DNA of 64,000 nucleotides from positions 372,001 through 436,000 of the forward strand of contig CAVTCJ010000005.1 of NCBI GenBank assembly GCA_963733145.1, given 5' to 3'. Under the pieces are notes generated by a model. It made no database searches, was not told where the DNA came from, and worked only from the letters and a program-made list of their open reading frames with translations. Shown piece by piece: positions 1-7,942 of the stretch; the first letter of the stretch is position 1; every line of letters starts with the position of its first letter. The stretch is from JAHIKV01 sp963733145 (lineage in GTDB: Bacteria > Planctomycetota > Planctomycetia > Pirellulales > Thermoguttaceae). Position numbers and translations under genes: made by a program.

Positions 1-153
1 CACCACTCCAGGCGCTTTCTTGTCGTGCAAAGGGAGGTCTCCGACGCCCTGTTCCCTGCTCCGGTTGGCCATTTGACGCACAATTGCCGCCAAATCGAAC
101 AGACGGAGGGAGAATTGATCGAGTTTCAATGGATCGTAAGGCCGGAGAGTCAT
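1..153 (-). CDS. Hypothetical protein, N-terminal part (cut by window edge)
   Basis: The frame starts at the ATG complementary to 151-153 and stays open to the window edge for 51 codons. It begins MTLRPYDPLKLDQFSLR and continues with a leucine-rich, probably helical stretch and a charged segment ending LHDKKAPGVV. I do not recognise a named family. The style (short, charged, helical) resembles small planctomycete proteins. It is divergent from the small HTH operon starting at 343, so the 190 bp between them probably holds both promoters. The C-terminus lies outside the window. Confidence 0.5.
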   Translation of the reverse strand, partial: MTLRPYDPLKLDQFSLRLFDLAAIVRQMANRSREQGVGDLPLHDKKAPGVV

Positions 154-342
154 GTCCATTATTATAAGCGAAATATGATCCGTTGTCTAGCAAGAAAGTG
201 CTGATTATTCAGTAATTTCCTCCAGTGAAATGGGGCATAAAATGGCATAATATGTCCAAAATAATGGTTGTAAATGTGCGCCATTTATGCTAGTCTGCCT
301 CTCGTTAAATCACTTCCGAAACCCTTTTATATGGGGGGCACC
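154..342. promoter_or_regulatory. AT-rich divergent intergenic region
   Basis: This 189 bp stretch separates two divergent gene starts and is clearly richer in A and T than its surroundings. It should contain promoters for both directions. No operator or well-scored -35/-10 pair can be defended by eye. The GGGGGG run at 333-338 is a plausible ribosome binding site for the ATG at 343. Confidence 0.3.
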
Positions 343-477
343 ATGTCCGAAATGCCCGAGATTCCCGCCGTTGACCCCTGGGACGCCTTCGTGATCGACG
401 GCGATGCCATGGAACCGGAACCTGAACCAGGCGACTTTTGGGGGGAGCTGGACGATGATTGCGACAACCGTGATTGA
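343..477 (+). CDS. Small acidic hypothetical protein (44 aa)
   Basis: The ATG at 343 lies five bases after a GGGGGG ribosome binding site, which decides this start. The product is very acidic and proline-rich (MSEMPEIPAVDPWDAF... ending DDDCDNRD). Its last 23 bases overlap the start of the HTH gene at 455, so the two are probably translationally coupled. No domain is recognised. It may be a partner or leader of the HTH protein; that role is inferred only from the overlap. Confidence 0.45.
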   Translation: MSEMPEIPAVDPWDAFVIDGDAMEPEPEPGDFWGELDDDCDNRD

Positions 478-787
478 CGAAATCCGTCGGATGTTGAGCG
501 AAGGCCGTCTCTCGCAGCGAAAAATCGCCCTCCGCTTGGGCGTGAGCCGGGGAACGGTCAACGCCATCGCACAGGACAAGCGTCCCGACTATTCCGCGCG
601 GCGACGCGAAGAGAGCGACTTCATCCCGCCGCGGGGCAGACCGCTGCGTTGTCCGGAATGCGGTGGGTTGGTGCAAATGCCGTGCCTGCTGTGTTACATT
701 CGCACACGGATGAAGACAAACCCGAAGCCGGCCGTGAGTCCTTGTCTATCCAGTCGTGGAACCACCGCAACAGCGAGCTGCGGTTGA
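455..787 (+). CDS. Small helix-turn-helix protein with Cys-rich tail
   Basis: The protein (110 aa) starts MIATTVIDEIRRMLSEGRLS. A resolvase/MarR-like HTH follows at about residues 5-40, with the pattern SQRKIALRLGVSRGTVNAIA, then a basic linker and a CPECGGLVQMPCLLC motif with four cysteines that may bind a metal. A GGGGAGC ribosome site precedes the ATG. Proteins with exactly this HTH plus CPxCGG plan are common in planctomycetes; their function is unknown and DNA binding is inferred. The C-terminal part beyond about residue 85 is unlike the family, and it overlaps the 3' end of the converging diguanylate cyclase gene by 167 bp. Confidence 0.7.
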   Translation: MIATTVIDEIRRMLSEGRLSQRKIALRLGVSRGTVNAIAQDKRPDYSARRREESDFIPPRGRPLRCPECGGLVQMPCLLCYIRTRMKTNPKPAVSPCLSSRGTTATASCG

Positions 788-2078
788 TCGTTCCGACGGG
801 CCGTCCGTCGTCGGTAATCACCACCCCGCGGATCGAAACCCGGCAGAGGAACTCGTAGATCACCCGAACCGGCGTATCTTCCTCGTAGCAGATCACGTTC
901 GAGCGCATCACGCTCGAGATCGGCCGTTGCCGGCACTCCGGCGAGACCATCACCGCCATGAGGTCCTTCTCGGAAAGGAAGCCGGCCAATCCGCCCTCGG
1001 CATTTAACACGGGCGCGGCCGGAATGCCGAATTGGAGAAACAACTCGGCGGCTTTTTCGATCGTGTCCTCGTCCCGCAGGCAGACCGATAGCGGGGCCAT
1101 TACGTCGCGCGCCAGCTTCCCCTTGAAGATCGCGTCGTGTTCGATCGGGCAACTTAGCTTCGGCTCCGCTGCGTCGGCCAGTGAAGTATGGCGGACGACG
1201 CGATCGCGGCCGATGCGCTTCGCGCAGAGCAGGGCCTGGTCGGCCAGATCGACAAGCTCTTCCGAGGTTTGGGTGTCGTCGCGGGATTGGGCCACGCCGA
1301 AACTCCCCGTGACGGCCAGGTAGTTGCATCCCGCGGGAATCCGCAGCGAGGCCAGCCGCGCCCGGGCGCGCTCGGCCCAGGCGGCGGCGTCGCTCTCCGT
1401 GGTGGCCGGCAGCATGATGCAGAACTCTTCGCCCCCATAGCGCGAGACGGTGTCGCTGATGCGGCAGTTGTCCATGAGCAATTCCGCCACGAACTTCAAC
1501 ACCGAGTCGCCGGCCGGGTGTCCGTGAACGTCGTTGACCTGCTTGAAAAAATCCAGGTCCACCATCACGCAGCTCAGCGGGCTGTGGGAGCGTCGCGCCC
1601 GGTGCCATTCCTTTTCCAACGCCTCGTAGAAGCTCCGCTGCGTCAGCAGGCCCGTCAGCGAATCGGTATGGGCCATCAGGCTCAATTGCCGTTCCAGTTC
1701 CAGAACTCGCGAACTGGACTTCATGCGGGCCAGCAATTCGCCTTCCGAAACCGGCTTGGTAAGGAAGTCGTCGGCCCCGTTTTCCAGTCCGGCGATCATT
1801 TCCGACGGCGCGGTCAGGGCGGTCAGAAAGACAATGTAGACGTAGTGCGGCAGGAGCATTTCCCGCACCTTCCGGCACAATTCCAGGCCGTCGATGTTGG
1901 GCATCATCCAGTCGGTGATGAGAAAGTCGGGGCACTCCAATTCGATGGCGTCCAACGCCTCCCGGCCGTCGGTGGCCGTGCGGACCGAGTAGCCCGCCCG
2001 CGACAGCCATCGGAACAGGAGACGCAACAACGCGGGGTCGTCGTCGACCAGTAAGACCTTGTAGTCGGCTGGCGTCAT
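621..2078 (-). CDS. Response regulator diguanylate cyclase (REC-GGDEF-CBS pair)
   Basis: A 485-residue cytoplasmic signalling protein that should make cyclic di-GMP from two GTP. Residues 7-125 form a receiver domain with acidic pocket DDD and phospho-acceptor Asp56 in LITDWMMP. Residues about 140-310 form a GGDEF domain with active site GGEEF (215-219). An RISD inhibitory I-site stands five residues before it, so product inhibition is expected. Residues about 330-440 are two CBS motifs (ARDVMAPLSV and SSVMRSNVI), which usually sense adenine nucleotides. I chose the internal ATG at 2078 because the receiver starts directly after it (MTPADYKVLLVDDD). The tail after the CBS pair looks unconserved and overlaps the converging HTH gene. 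A receiver joined to a CBS pair in a cyclase is an uncommon arrangement. Confidence 0.9.
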   Translation of the reverse strand: MTPADYKVLLVDDDPALLRLLFRWLSRAGYSVRTATDGREALDAIELECPDFLITDWMMPNIDGLELCRKVREMLLPHYVYIVFLTALTAPSEMIAGLENGADDFLTKPVSEGELLARMKSSSRVLELERQLSLMAHTDSLTGLLTQRSFYEALEKEWHRARRSHSPLSCVMVDLDFFKQVNDVHGHPAGDSVLKFVAELLMDNCRISDTVSRYGGEEFCIMLPATTESDAAAWAERARARLASLRIPAGCNYLAVTGSFGVAQSRDDTQTSEELVDLADQALLCAKRIGRDRVVRHTSLADAAEPKLSCPIEHDAIFKGKLARDVMAPLSVCLRDEDTIEKAAELFLQFGIPAAPVLNAEGGLAGFLSEKDLMAVMVSPECRQRPISSVMRSNVICYEEDTPVRVIYEFLCRVSIRGVVITDDGRPVGTINRSSLLRWFHDWIDKDSRPASGLSSSVCECNTAGTAFAPTHRIPDNAAVCPAAG

Positions 2079-2379
2079 GTCTCGAAGTGTGGTGCGTGCC
2101 GTCTGCCCCGCCGGCAATGTCTCTGTCTCGTACTCTAGTTATAAAAGATTAGCTCGGTTTTGGGAGTGCGCCGGTCCGGCCGGCAAAAAACCAGCGCGAC
2201 GGCAATTTACGGGACCATTCTGCCAGGGCACCCTTGCATCTCCCGTCACAATCCCTCCGCTCGGCGGACAATCACCGGCAGAACCGGCACGATCGGAGCG
2301 GGGCACAACTCAGTAATGCCAGGCAGAAGGTGTCACCGATTGTCCCTAGCGCGGCCGCTGGCCGCAACCAATCGATGTT
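2079..2379. other. Intergenic region upstream of the cyclase gene
   Basis: About 300 bp between the start of the cyclase gene and the next repeat. No gene, RNA or clear repeat was recognised. It presumably carries the cyclase promoter, but no box stands out. Confidence 0.3.
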
Positions 2380-2444
2380 TTGGGTCTTAGGTCTTAGGTC
2401 TTGGGGCTTTGTGCCAAGACCTAAGACCTAAGACCTAAGACCCA
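2380..2444. repeat. Inverted array of the unit GGTCTTA (family P)
   Basis: The left half repeats TTAGGTCTTAGGTCTTGGG and the right half repeats CCAAGACCTAAGACC, with a short loop GGCTTTGTG. It is therefore a hairpin built from a 7-8 bp word in tandem. A second copy lies at 59615-59677 next to the creatininase gene. Function is unknown; the hairpin could act as a terminator or simply be a mobile palindrome. Confidence 0.75.
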
Positions 2445-2562
2445 AGTCCTGTAGAAGTTTTTCACGATGTTTGAGGTTAGTAATACAGCCCCCCCTGGGC
2501 AGACACTAGGCAATCTGCTATCCTGCCGGCTGTTGCCATATTCAGATATGAAGGATCGAGCC

Positions 2563-3762
2563 ATGAAAGTATTGATTGCCGACAAATTGTCCAGTGAAGC
2601 GGTTACCGCGCTGAAAAAATTGAACTTGGAGGTCGAAGTTCGCAGCGAACTGACCGCGGAAACGTTGCCCGCCGCGATGGCCGACGTGGGCATCCTCGTT
2701 GTCCGCTCGACCAAGGTCAAGGCCGCGGCCATCCAAGCCGCGCCGCAGCTTTCGCTGATCATCCGCGCCGGAGCGGGCTACGACACCATCGACCTGGCCG
2801 CCGCCAGCTCGCGGGGTATCTACGTCGCCAACTGCCCCGGCAAAAACACCCTCGCCGTCGCCGAACTGGCCATCGGCATGATGGTGGCCGCCGATCGACG
2901 AATCGTCAACGCCACCACGGCGCTCCGCAACGGAAAGTGGCAGAAGAAGGAATACGGCAACTCCCGCGGCCTGGCCGGCCGAACGCTCGGCGTCATGGGT
3001 TTCGGCGCCATCGGCCGGGCGGTCGCCCAAAGGGCCCGCGGCATGGACATGAAGATCATCACCTGGTCGCCGCTGGACCTGACCGCCGAAGAGGCCGAGG
3101 CCATCGGCGTGGGCTACTACAACACGCCCGAGGAGATGGCCGCCGACGCCGACGCGGTGACCATCCACATGGCCTCGAACGCCGAGACGAAGCACATCAT
3201 CGGCAAAAAGTTTCTCGACGCCATGAAGCCCGGCGCGATCCTGATCAACACCTCCCGCGGTCCGCTGGTCGATACCGCGGCGCTGCGGAAGGCCGTCATC
3301 GAGAAGAAACTCCGCGTGGGCCTGGACGTTTTCGAGGACGAACCCGCCGGCGGCGAGGCCGAGTTCCTCGACAAAGAACTGGCCGGGCTGGTTACTTGCA
3401 CGCCGCACATCGGCGCCTCGACCGATCAGGCCGCCGAAGCCATCGCCGCCGAGACGGTGCGGATCGTCGATCTGTTCCTCAAGACCGGCCATCCGGCCGG
3501 CACGGTAAATCTCTGTGCCCGCTCCTCCGCGGCTTATCGGCTGGTCGTGCGCCACCTGAACCGCGTCGGAGTGCTGGCCTTCGTCCTCGACGGACTCCGC
3601 GAGGAAGGCGTCAACGTTGAGGAAATCGAGAACACGATTTTCGACGGCGCCGAGGCCGGCTGCTGCTCGATGCTCCTCGACCAACAGCCCTCCGAAAAGC
3701 TCCTCGAGTACTTCCGCGGCAATCAAAGCATACTCCACGTGATGCTCAATCCGTGCGCCTAA
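2563..3762 (+). CDS. serA: D-3-phosphoglycerate dehydrogenase
   Basis: A 399-residue cytoplasmic enzyme for the first step of serine synthesis, oxidising 3-phosphoglycerate with NAD. It has an N-terminal substrate domain, a Rossmann domain with GFGAIG (about 146-151) in VMGFGAIGRAVAQRA, and the catalytic Arg in NTSRGPLVD, Glu in FEDEPAG and His in TPHIGAST. A C-terminal ACT-like segment (about 315-399) suggests serine feedback. The start at 2563 (MKVLIADKLS) fits the family, whereas the longer open frame upstream does not. It stands alone. The stop codon TAA (3760-3762) is the first base triplet of a repeat that recurs inverted at 24262-24330, so the end of the gene may have been set by a repeat insertion. 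Confidence 0.93.
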   Translation: MKVLIADKLSSEAVTALKKLNLEVEVRSELTAETLPAAMADVGILVVRSTKVKAAAIQAAPQLSLIIRAGAGYDTIDLAAASSRGIYVANCPGKNTLAVAELAIGMMVAADRRIVNATTALRNGKWQKKEYGNSRGLAGRTLGVMGFGAIGRAVAQRARGMDMKIITWSPLDLTAEEAEAIGVGYYNTPEEMAADADAVTIHMASNAETKHIIGKKFLDAMKPGAILINTSRGPLVDTAALRKAVIEKKLRVGLDVFEDEPAGGEAEFLDKELAGLVTCTPHIGASTDQAAEAIAAETVRIVDLFLKTGHPAGTVNLCARSSAAYRLVVRHLNRVGVLAFVLDGLREEGVNVEEIENTIFDGAEAGCCSMLLDQQPSEKLLEYFRGNQSILHVMLNPCA

Positions 3763-3841
3763 GGGCCGGCGGATCAATAAGTGGGGGACTGTCCCAATTT
3801 TCGTTCGACGAAAATGGGACTGTCCCCTGTTAACGGTTACA
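3760..3841. repeat. Palindromic REP-like element, family A
   Basis: GGGGACTGTCCCAATTTTCG pairs with CGAAAATGGGACTGTCCCC around a TTCGA loop at 3783-3828, with the outer flank TGTTAACGGTTAC. Positions 3760-3828 are repeated in inverted orientation at 24262-24330 with one mismatch. That identity includes the 22 bp flank AAGGGCCGGCG...AATAAG and the serA stop codon. Family A has at least seven more full or partial copies here. Confidence 0.85.
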
Positions 3842-4138
3842 ATAATCGGTTCTACGCTCGTTCCCGAGACCGAGGCAGCCCCCGACGGATTTACTTCATG
3901 TTGGTAACCAACCCACGGATAACAGATTGATCCACCGTCGCGTTGATAGCTCCCCGCGTCTGCCGGATATTGATATGCCCATGACCCAATAGTAAAAAAT
4001 CACAACACGGCTCTTGACAGGTCCAACCATAACAGCCGCTGCGCGGCAACCCTGGGCTATCTTATCGGAAGCCCTTCGGGCTATTCGGAATAGACTGTAA
4101 AACCGCGAAATATCACAACTTAAAAACCGGACGATCTC
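3842..4138. other. Non-coding stretch with a REP-like hairpin
   Basis: No intact gene is seen. Around 4031-4092 is a GC-rich palindrome ending GGAAGCCCTTCGGGCT, typical of short bacterial REP hairpins. On the minus strand, 3893-3990 can be read as LLGHGHINIRQTRG..., which faintly recalls the C-terminus of a tyrosine recombinase, but the match is too weak to call. Confidence 0.35.
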
Positions 4139-4265
4139 TAACCCGGATTATTCATAAACGTCATCCTGAGCGCAGCGAAGGATCTCCGATGCGCCGCAAA
4201 CAGCCCAGATTCTTCGCTGCGCTCAGAATGACGATGTTCGTTCGTGTTTATGAATAATCCGGGCT
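4139..4265. repeat. Nested palindrome: outer CCCGGATTATTCATAAAC arm, inner GTCAT-CTGAGCGCAGCGAAG arm (family H)
   Basis: The outer arms TAACCCGGATTATTCATAAA and TTTATGAATAATCCGGGCTA enclose inner arms with the word TGAGCGCAGCGAAG and its complement. The inner part alone recurs at 18383-18460. The nested form suggests one palindrome inserted in another or a composite repeat. Confidence 0.8.
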
Positions 4266-4411
4266 AACTCGCTGGGCGATTGTCAAACGACCCTCCAGGT
4301 CGAATTCTCCGCGGTTTTCGTGGTTCCACCAATGCAAAATGTGCGCAACAACAAGGTGTGGACGCCGGGGCTAAACGGCCGATACATTCCAATTTCGTGA
4401 CGGTCGCTTTA

Positions 4412-6207
4412 TCACGAAATACCGGCCTTCGGCGCCGAGATGGGCAGCCGCAAACAGAAGGTGCTGCCAACGCCGACCGTGCTTTCGACGCTGACCGAGC
4501 CGCGATGGGCCAGGGCGATGTGGCGGACGATGGCCAGTCCCAGCCCGGTGCCCCCCAATTCGCGGCTCCGGGCCTTGTCCACGCGGTAGAACCGCTCGAA
4601 GAGCCGCGGCAAGTGCTGGGACTCGATCCCGCAGCCCTGGTCCTGGACGCGAATCACCAGTTCGTCCCCCTCGCGGGCGGCGCGGACCTCGACCGCGGCC
4701 TCCGCGTTGCTGTACTTGACCGCGTTGTCCAGCAGATTGACCACGGCCTGCTCCAGCAGCGCGGCGTTGATCTCGGCCGTAAGGTCGGCGGGGCAGAACA
4801 ACTCGATCTTGACGCCTTTGTCCGAAGCCTTCTTCTCGCACATCTCGACGGCCGCCTGGAGCACCCCGCGGACCGACTCGGGCGCAAGCTCGATCAACTG
4901 CTCCTCGGTTCCCCGCTCGATGCGCGACAGCACCAACAGGTCGCCGATGATGGCGTCGAGGCGATTCACCTGCCGGAGCATGATTTGCAGGAAGCGATGG
5001 GCGTTTTCCTTGTCCTCGTAAGCCCCGTCCACGAGAGTTTCGATGAAGCCCTTGATCGAGGTGATCGGGGTCCGCAGTTCGTGCGACACGTTGGCCACGA
5101 AGTCGCGGCGGACGTCCTCCAGATGGCGCAGCCGCGTAATGTCGTGCAGCACGACCAGCACGCCGATCTTTCCCCGCTGCGAATCGTGCAATACCGTTCC
5201 GTGGGCGCTGACCCAGCGGTCCCGGGCGCCGCGGATCTGCAACTCGCCATCGACCGGCGCGGGGCTGGCCAACGCCGTTTCGATGAACTCCAGCAGGTCG
5301 GCCTTGCGAATCGCTTCGTAGACGCTGCGGCCTTGCAGCCGGGCCGGCTCCTCGCCCAGCAGCGCCCCGCAGGCTTCATTCAGACTGAGAATCGTGCCGT
5401 CGTTGTCGATCGCCAAGACTCCTTCCTCCATGCTGGAGAGCATTGCTTCGCGTTCGTTCTGTTGGCGCAACACCGTCCGGATGCGCTCGTCCAATTGCTC
5501 GGCCATGCGGTTCATGGTCTCGGCCAGGGCGCCGATTTCCAGGGAACCCGTCACGCGCAGCCGATGGCCGAGATCGCCGGCGGCGAATTGTTCGGCGCCG
5601 GTCTTGATCTCTTCCAGGGGGCGGCTCATGCGGCGGGAAATCACCAACGTTACCAGCGCGTGAAGCAGGATCCCGATCAGGGCCGCCACCACCACGTGAT
5701 TGCGCACCCGGCGCAGGGCGTCGTACAACTGCGTGAGTGGGAACGAGGTCCGCACCACGGCCAGCGGACGACCGTCGCGGGGGATCAAAACGGCGACGTA
5801 AATCCGGTCCTCGCCCAAGGTTGCGCTGTGGCGAATAATCCAGCCCTTGCCCTCGGAAAGGGCCTTGCGGAATTCCGGGCGGTCGCGATGGAGTTCCATC
5901 TCGGCGGGGTCGGCGTTCGGATTCGCCGATCACCTTGCCCGAGGGAAGGATCACCGTAATCCGGGTGTCGCTCGACCGGCCCAGCTTCTTGCACAGGGCG
6001 TCGACGCGATCCGCCTGATTTGTCGCCAGCAGTTCCTCGATCGGCTCGGAAGCCAGCCGCGCGGGCCTCCAGGTCGATTTTCAGATGATCCGTGTAGAGT
6101 TGCTTGACCACGTCGCGGCCGTACCAACCGATGGAGAGCAAGACCACCACCGGCACCCAGAGGTACGCGATGAAGAGCCGCCACCAGAGCCGTCTTCTGA
6201 GCATCAA
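4412..6207 (-). CDS. PhoR-type sensor histidine kinase, split by two frameshifts
   Basis: Reconstructed length is about 597 residues. The N-terminus (MMLRRRLWWRLFIAYLWVPV) is a membrane helix followed by a periplasmic sensor, then a second helix and a HAMP domain (ISRRMSRPLEEIKTG), a PAS domain (SSMEEGVLAIDNDG), a HisKA domain with phospho-acceptor His in NVSHELRTP, and an ATPase domain with NLLDNAVKYS, DQGCGI and GGTGLGLAI. The continuous frame covers 4412-5899. The first 140 codons are in two other frames, with single-base shifts near 6062 and 5925. It lies directly downstream of the response regulator gene and would phosphorylate it. Either the gene is newly broken or the assembly has indels; the intact domains favour the latter. 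Confidence 0.85.
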
Positions 6208-6910
6208 CTATTCCTTGAAGCGGTAGCCCACGCCGCGCACGGTTTCGATGTAATTGCCCACCGCGCCGAGTTTTCTCCGCAGGCCGACGATTTGCACGTC
6301 GACCGCCCGATCAGTGATAACATAGTTGTCGCCGTGGACGCCGTCAAGAATCTGCTGGCGGGTAAAGACCCAGCCGGGACGCTGCGCCAGGAAGTGCAGC
6401 AGCTTGAATTCGGTGGCCGTCAGTTCCACGGGCCGGCCGGCGGCGGAGACCTCGTGCCGGCCGGGATGGATTTTCAGCCCGCGAATCTCGACGATCTCGC
6501 CCTCCAGCTCCATCTTCCGACACTTCCTGCTCGGCCTCGGCGCGGCGCAACACGGCCTGGACCCGGGCCAGCAACACCTTCGGGCTGAAGGGCTTGGTGA
6601 CGTAGTCGTCGGCCCCCATGTTCAGCCCCGAGACGATGTCGTGTTCCTCGCCCTTGGCGGTCAGCATGACAATCGGGATCGAGTCGAACCGGGGGTCGTC
6701 CTTCAGCCGGCGGCAGACCTTCAGCCCGTCCACGCCGGGGAGCATGATGTCCAACAGGATCAGGTCCGGGGTATTGGACTCGACGGCCTTCAGGGCCTCT
6801 TCGCCCGACGCTACGCCGGCGATCTGATAGCCCTCCTTCAGCAGGTTGTAGCTCACCAGTTCGCGAATGTCCTCCTCGTCTTCGACGATGAGTATGGATT
6901 GTCTAATCAT
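6208..6910 (-). CDS. OmpR/PhoB-type response regulator, split by one frameshift
   Basis: The receiver domain starts MIRQSILIVEDEEDIRELV and carries the phospho-acceptor Asp in LILLDIMLPG, the Thr of MLTAKG and the Lys of VTKPFSP. The winged-helix DNA-binding domain (about 135-233) reads VELTATEFKLLHFLAQRPG and ends ETVRGVGYRFKE, typical of PhoB-like regulators. The two halves are in different frames and join near 6515, where the receiver frame reads AEAEQEVSEDG and the wing frame starts MELEGEIVEIRGL. It abuts the kinase gene, so they form one operon. The target genes cannot be deduced from sequence. Confidence 0.87.
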
Positions 6911-7001
6911 GCTAAATCTCCTCCCGGCGCGAGATCATGTTGCCTATTCTAATACAAATGAGAGTGTCCGAAAATGGACTATTTAGTTTCTGTTGCGGAT
7001 T

Positions 7002-7085
7002 GTAGGGTGGGACAAGCTTTAGCGCGGTCCCACCATGATTTTCGCTGTTGCTGGTGGGACCGCGCGAAAGCTTGTCCCACCCTAC
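7002..7085. repeat. Palindromic element, family E
   Basis: Arms GTAGGGTGGGACAAGC... and ...GCTTGTCCCACCCTAC pair over about 33 bp around a short loop. Related copies lie at 19591-19672, 31117-31197, 34776-34808 (half), 41503-41613 (inside gltX) and 62377-62457. Confidence 0.85.
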
Positions 7086-7106
7086 GCGAGCTTTCCACAA
7101 CAGGAA

Positions 7107-7188
7107 CTATTTAGCTTGCCGTGAATACACGGCGGGCCAAGCGCGGAAAACTCCGGCCCTGCCCCCAGTGTGTTCGCCGGGCTAAATA
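7107..7188. repeat. Palindromic element, family F (degenerate)
   Basis: Arms ATTTAGC...GTGAATACACGGCGGG and CCCAGTGTGTTCGCCGGGCTAAAT enclose a GC-rich loop. A better-preserved relative lies at 34821-34904. Confidence 0.6.
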
Positions 7189-7355
7189 GCCGCCGATTTT
7201 TGGGACAACCCCGCCTAATAATCTAACACCGCCGGGTTAGGATTCGATTAGAATCTGGTGAGGATTCAGCAAAGTGCCGGCTAAAGAGTACCGGCCGAAG
7301 GGATCGAGAATCTTTACTTCGGATGTTTATTATAAGTCAGATAAGTAATGCAACT

Positions 7356-7410
7356 GTTTAGCGGCCGACGGTACGTCGGCCAGCAGCGGAACACGGGCCG
7401 TCGTACCGAC
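7356..7410. repeat. Palindromic element, family D (partial)
   Basis: Starts GTTTAGCGGCCGACGGTACG and pairs with GGGCCGTCGTACCGAC; the terminal GCTAAAC arm is lost where the family A element begins. Full copies lie at 24327-24392, 27456-27521 and 30894-30959. Confidence 0.7.
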
Positions 7411-7413
7411 CCC

Positions 7414-7510
7414 AGGGGGACAGTCCCATTTTCGCGGCGGCAAAGCTCATTCACGGGGCTACGTTCCTCGCGCCGCGAAAATTGGGACAGTCCCCTGTGA
7501 ACCATTACGC
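7414..7510. repeat. Palindromic element, family A (long form)
   Basis: GGGGGACAGTCCCATTTTCG and CGCGAAAATTGGGACAGTCC arms enclose a 40 bp loop, with the outer flank TGTGAACCATTAC. It replaces the C-terminal coding part of the adjacent transposase gene. Confidence 0.8.
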
Positions 7511-7871
7511 GGAGCACCGTCAACAGGTGCTCGTCCTTCTGAATGGGAAACGACTTGAAACGGCCTTGGTAAAACGGGCCAGTGCCGGCCGAGCGATGCG
7601 CCGCATGCCAGCGTTGCGTGTGCGTCACGGTCAGCCAACGCATGAACTCCGAGAGGTCGCCATCGCCGCGCGGCCAAAGCACGCAGTGCCAGTGGTTGGG
7701 CATCGCGCACCACGCCAAGACCCGCATCGGCAGCCGGGCCTTCGCCTGCTCGATCACCTCCTCAAAGGCCTCGAAGTCCCGCTGCTTGCCGAAAATCCGC
7801 GTCCGCCCCACGGCTCGATTGAGCACGTGGTAGACATATCCCCCGGTCGAAACTCGCAATCGTCGTGGCAT
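7506..7871 (-). pseudogene. REP-associated tyrosine transposase, C-terminus replaced by repeats (RAYT1)
   Basis: The first ~122 codons (MPRRLRVSTGGYVYHVLNRA... to DEHLLTVLR) are nearly identical to the intact transposase at 15411-16085. They include the HUH metal motif in MPNHWHCVLW and the FYQGRFKSF motif. Homology stops at 7508 where a family A palindrome begins, followed by a family D palindrome. Only the outermost end of the element (ATCTTTACTTCGGATG near 7311) is still recognisable. The catalytic tyrosine region (RYVERNP in the intact copy) is gone, so it should be inactive. The open frame continues through the repeats to 7314, giving a false C-terminus. Confidence 0.85.
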
Positions 7872-7942
7872 GAGCAGAGACTACCATTTTCCACCGAAAC
7901 TGTCAATATAAAGACTCCCGACCCCTTTAGCGGTCCGGAGAG

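Noticed and set aside
3783..3828. GGGACTGTCCC palindrome as a regulator operator
   Set aside because: It recurs in many unrelated places, including inside genes, and has repeat-element flanks, so it is a REP-like element rather than a binding site.
3890..3995. Minus-strand reading LLGHGHINIRQTRG resembling a tyrosine recombinase C-terminus
   Set aside because: The catalytic His and Tyr context is not convincing, the frame is short, and nothing else of an integrase is nearby.
4280..5959. Long plus-strand open frame opposite the histidine kinase
   Set aside because: It is antisense to clear HisKA/ATPase motifs and lacks any family pattern.
6500..6530. Programmed frameshift in the response regulator gene
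   Set aside because: No slippery heptamer or downstream structure is evident, and many other conserved genes in the window have similar single-base breaks, so indel errors are more likely.
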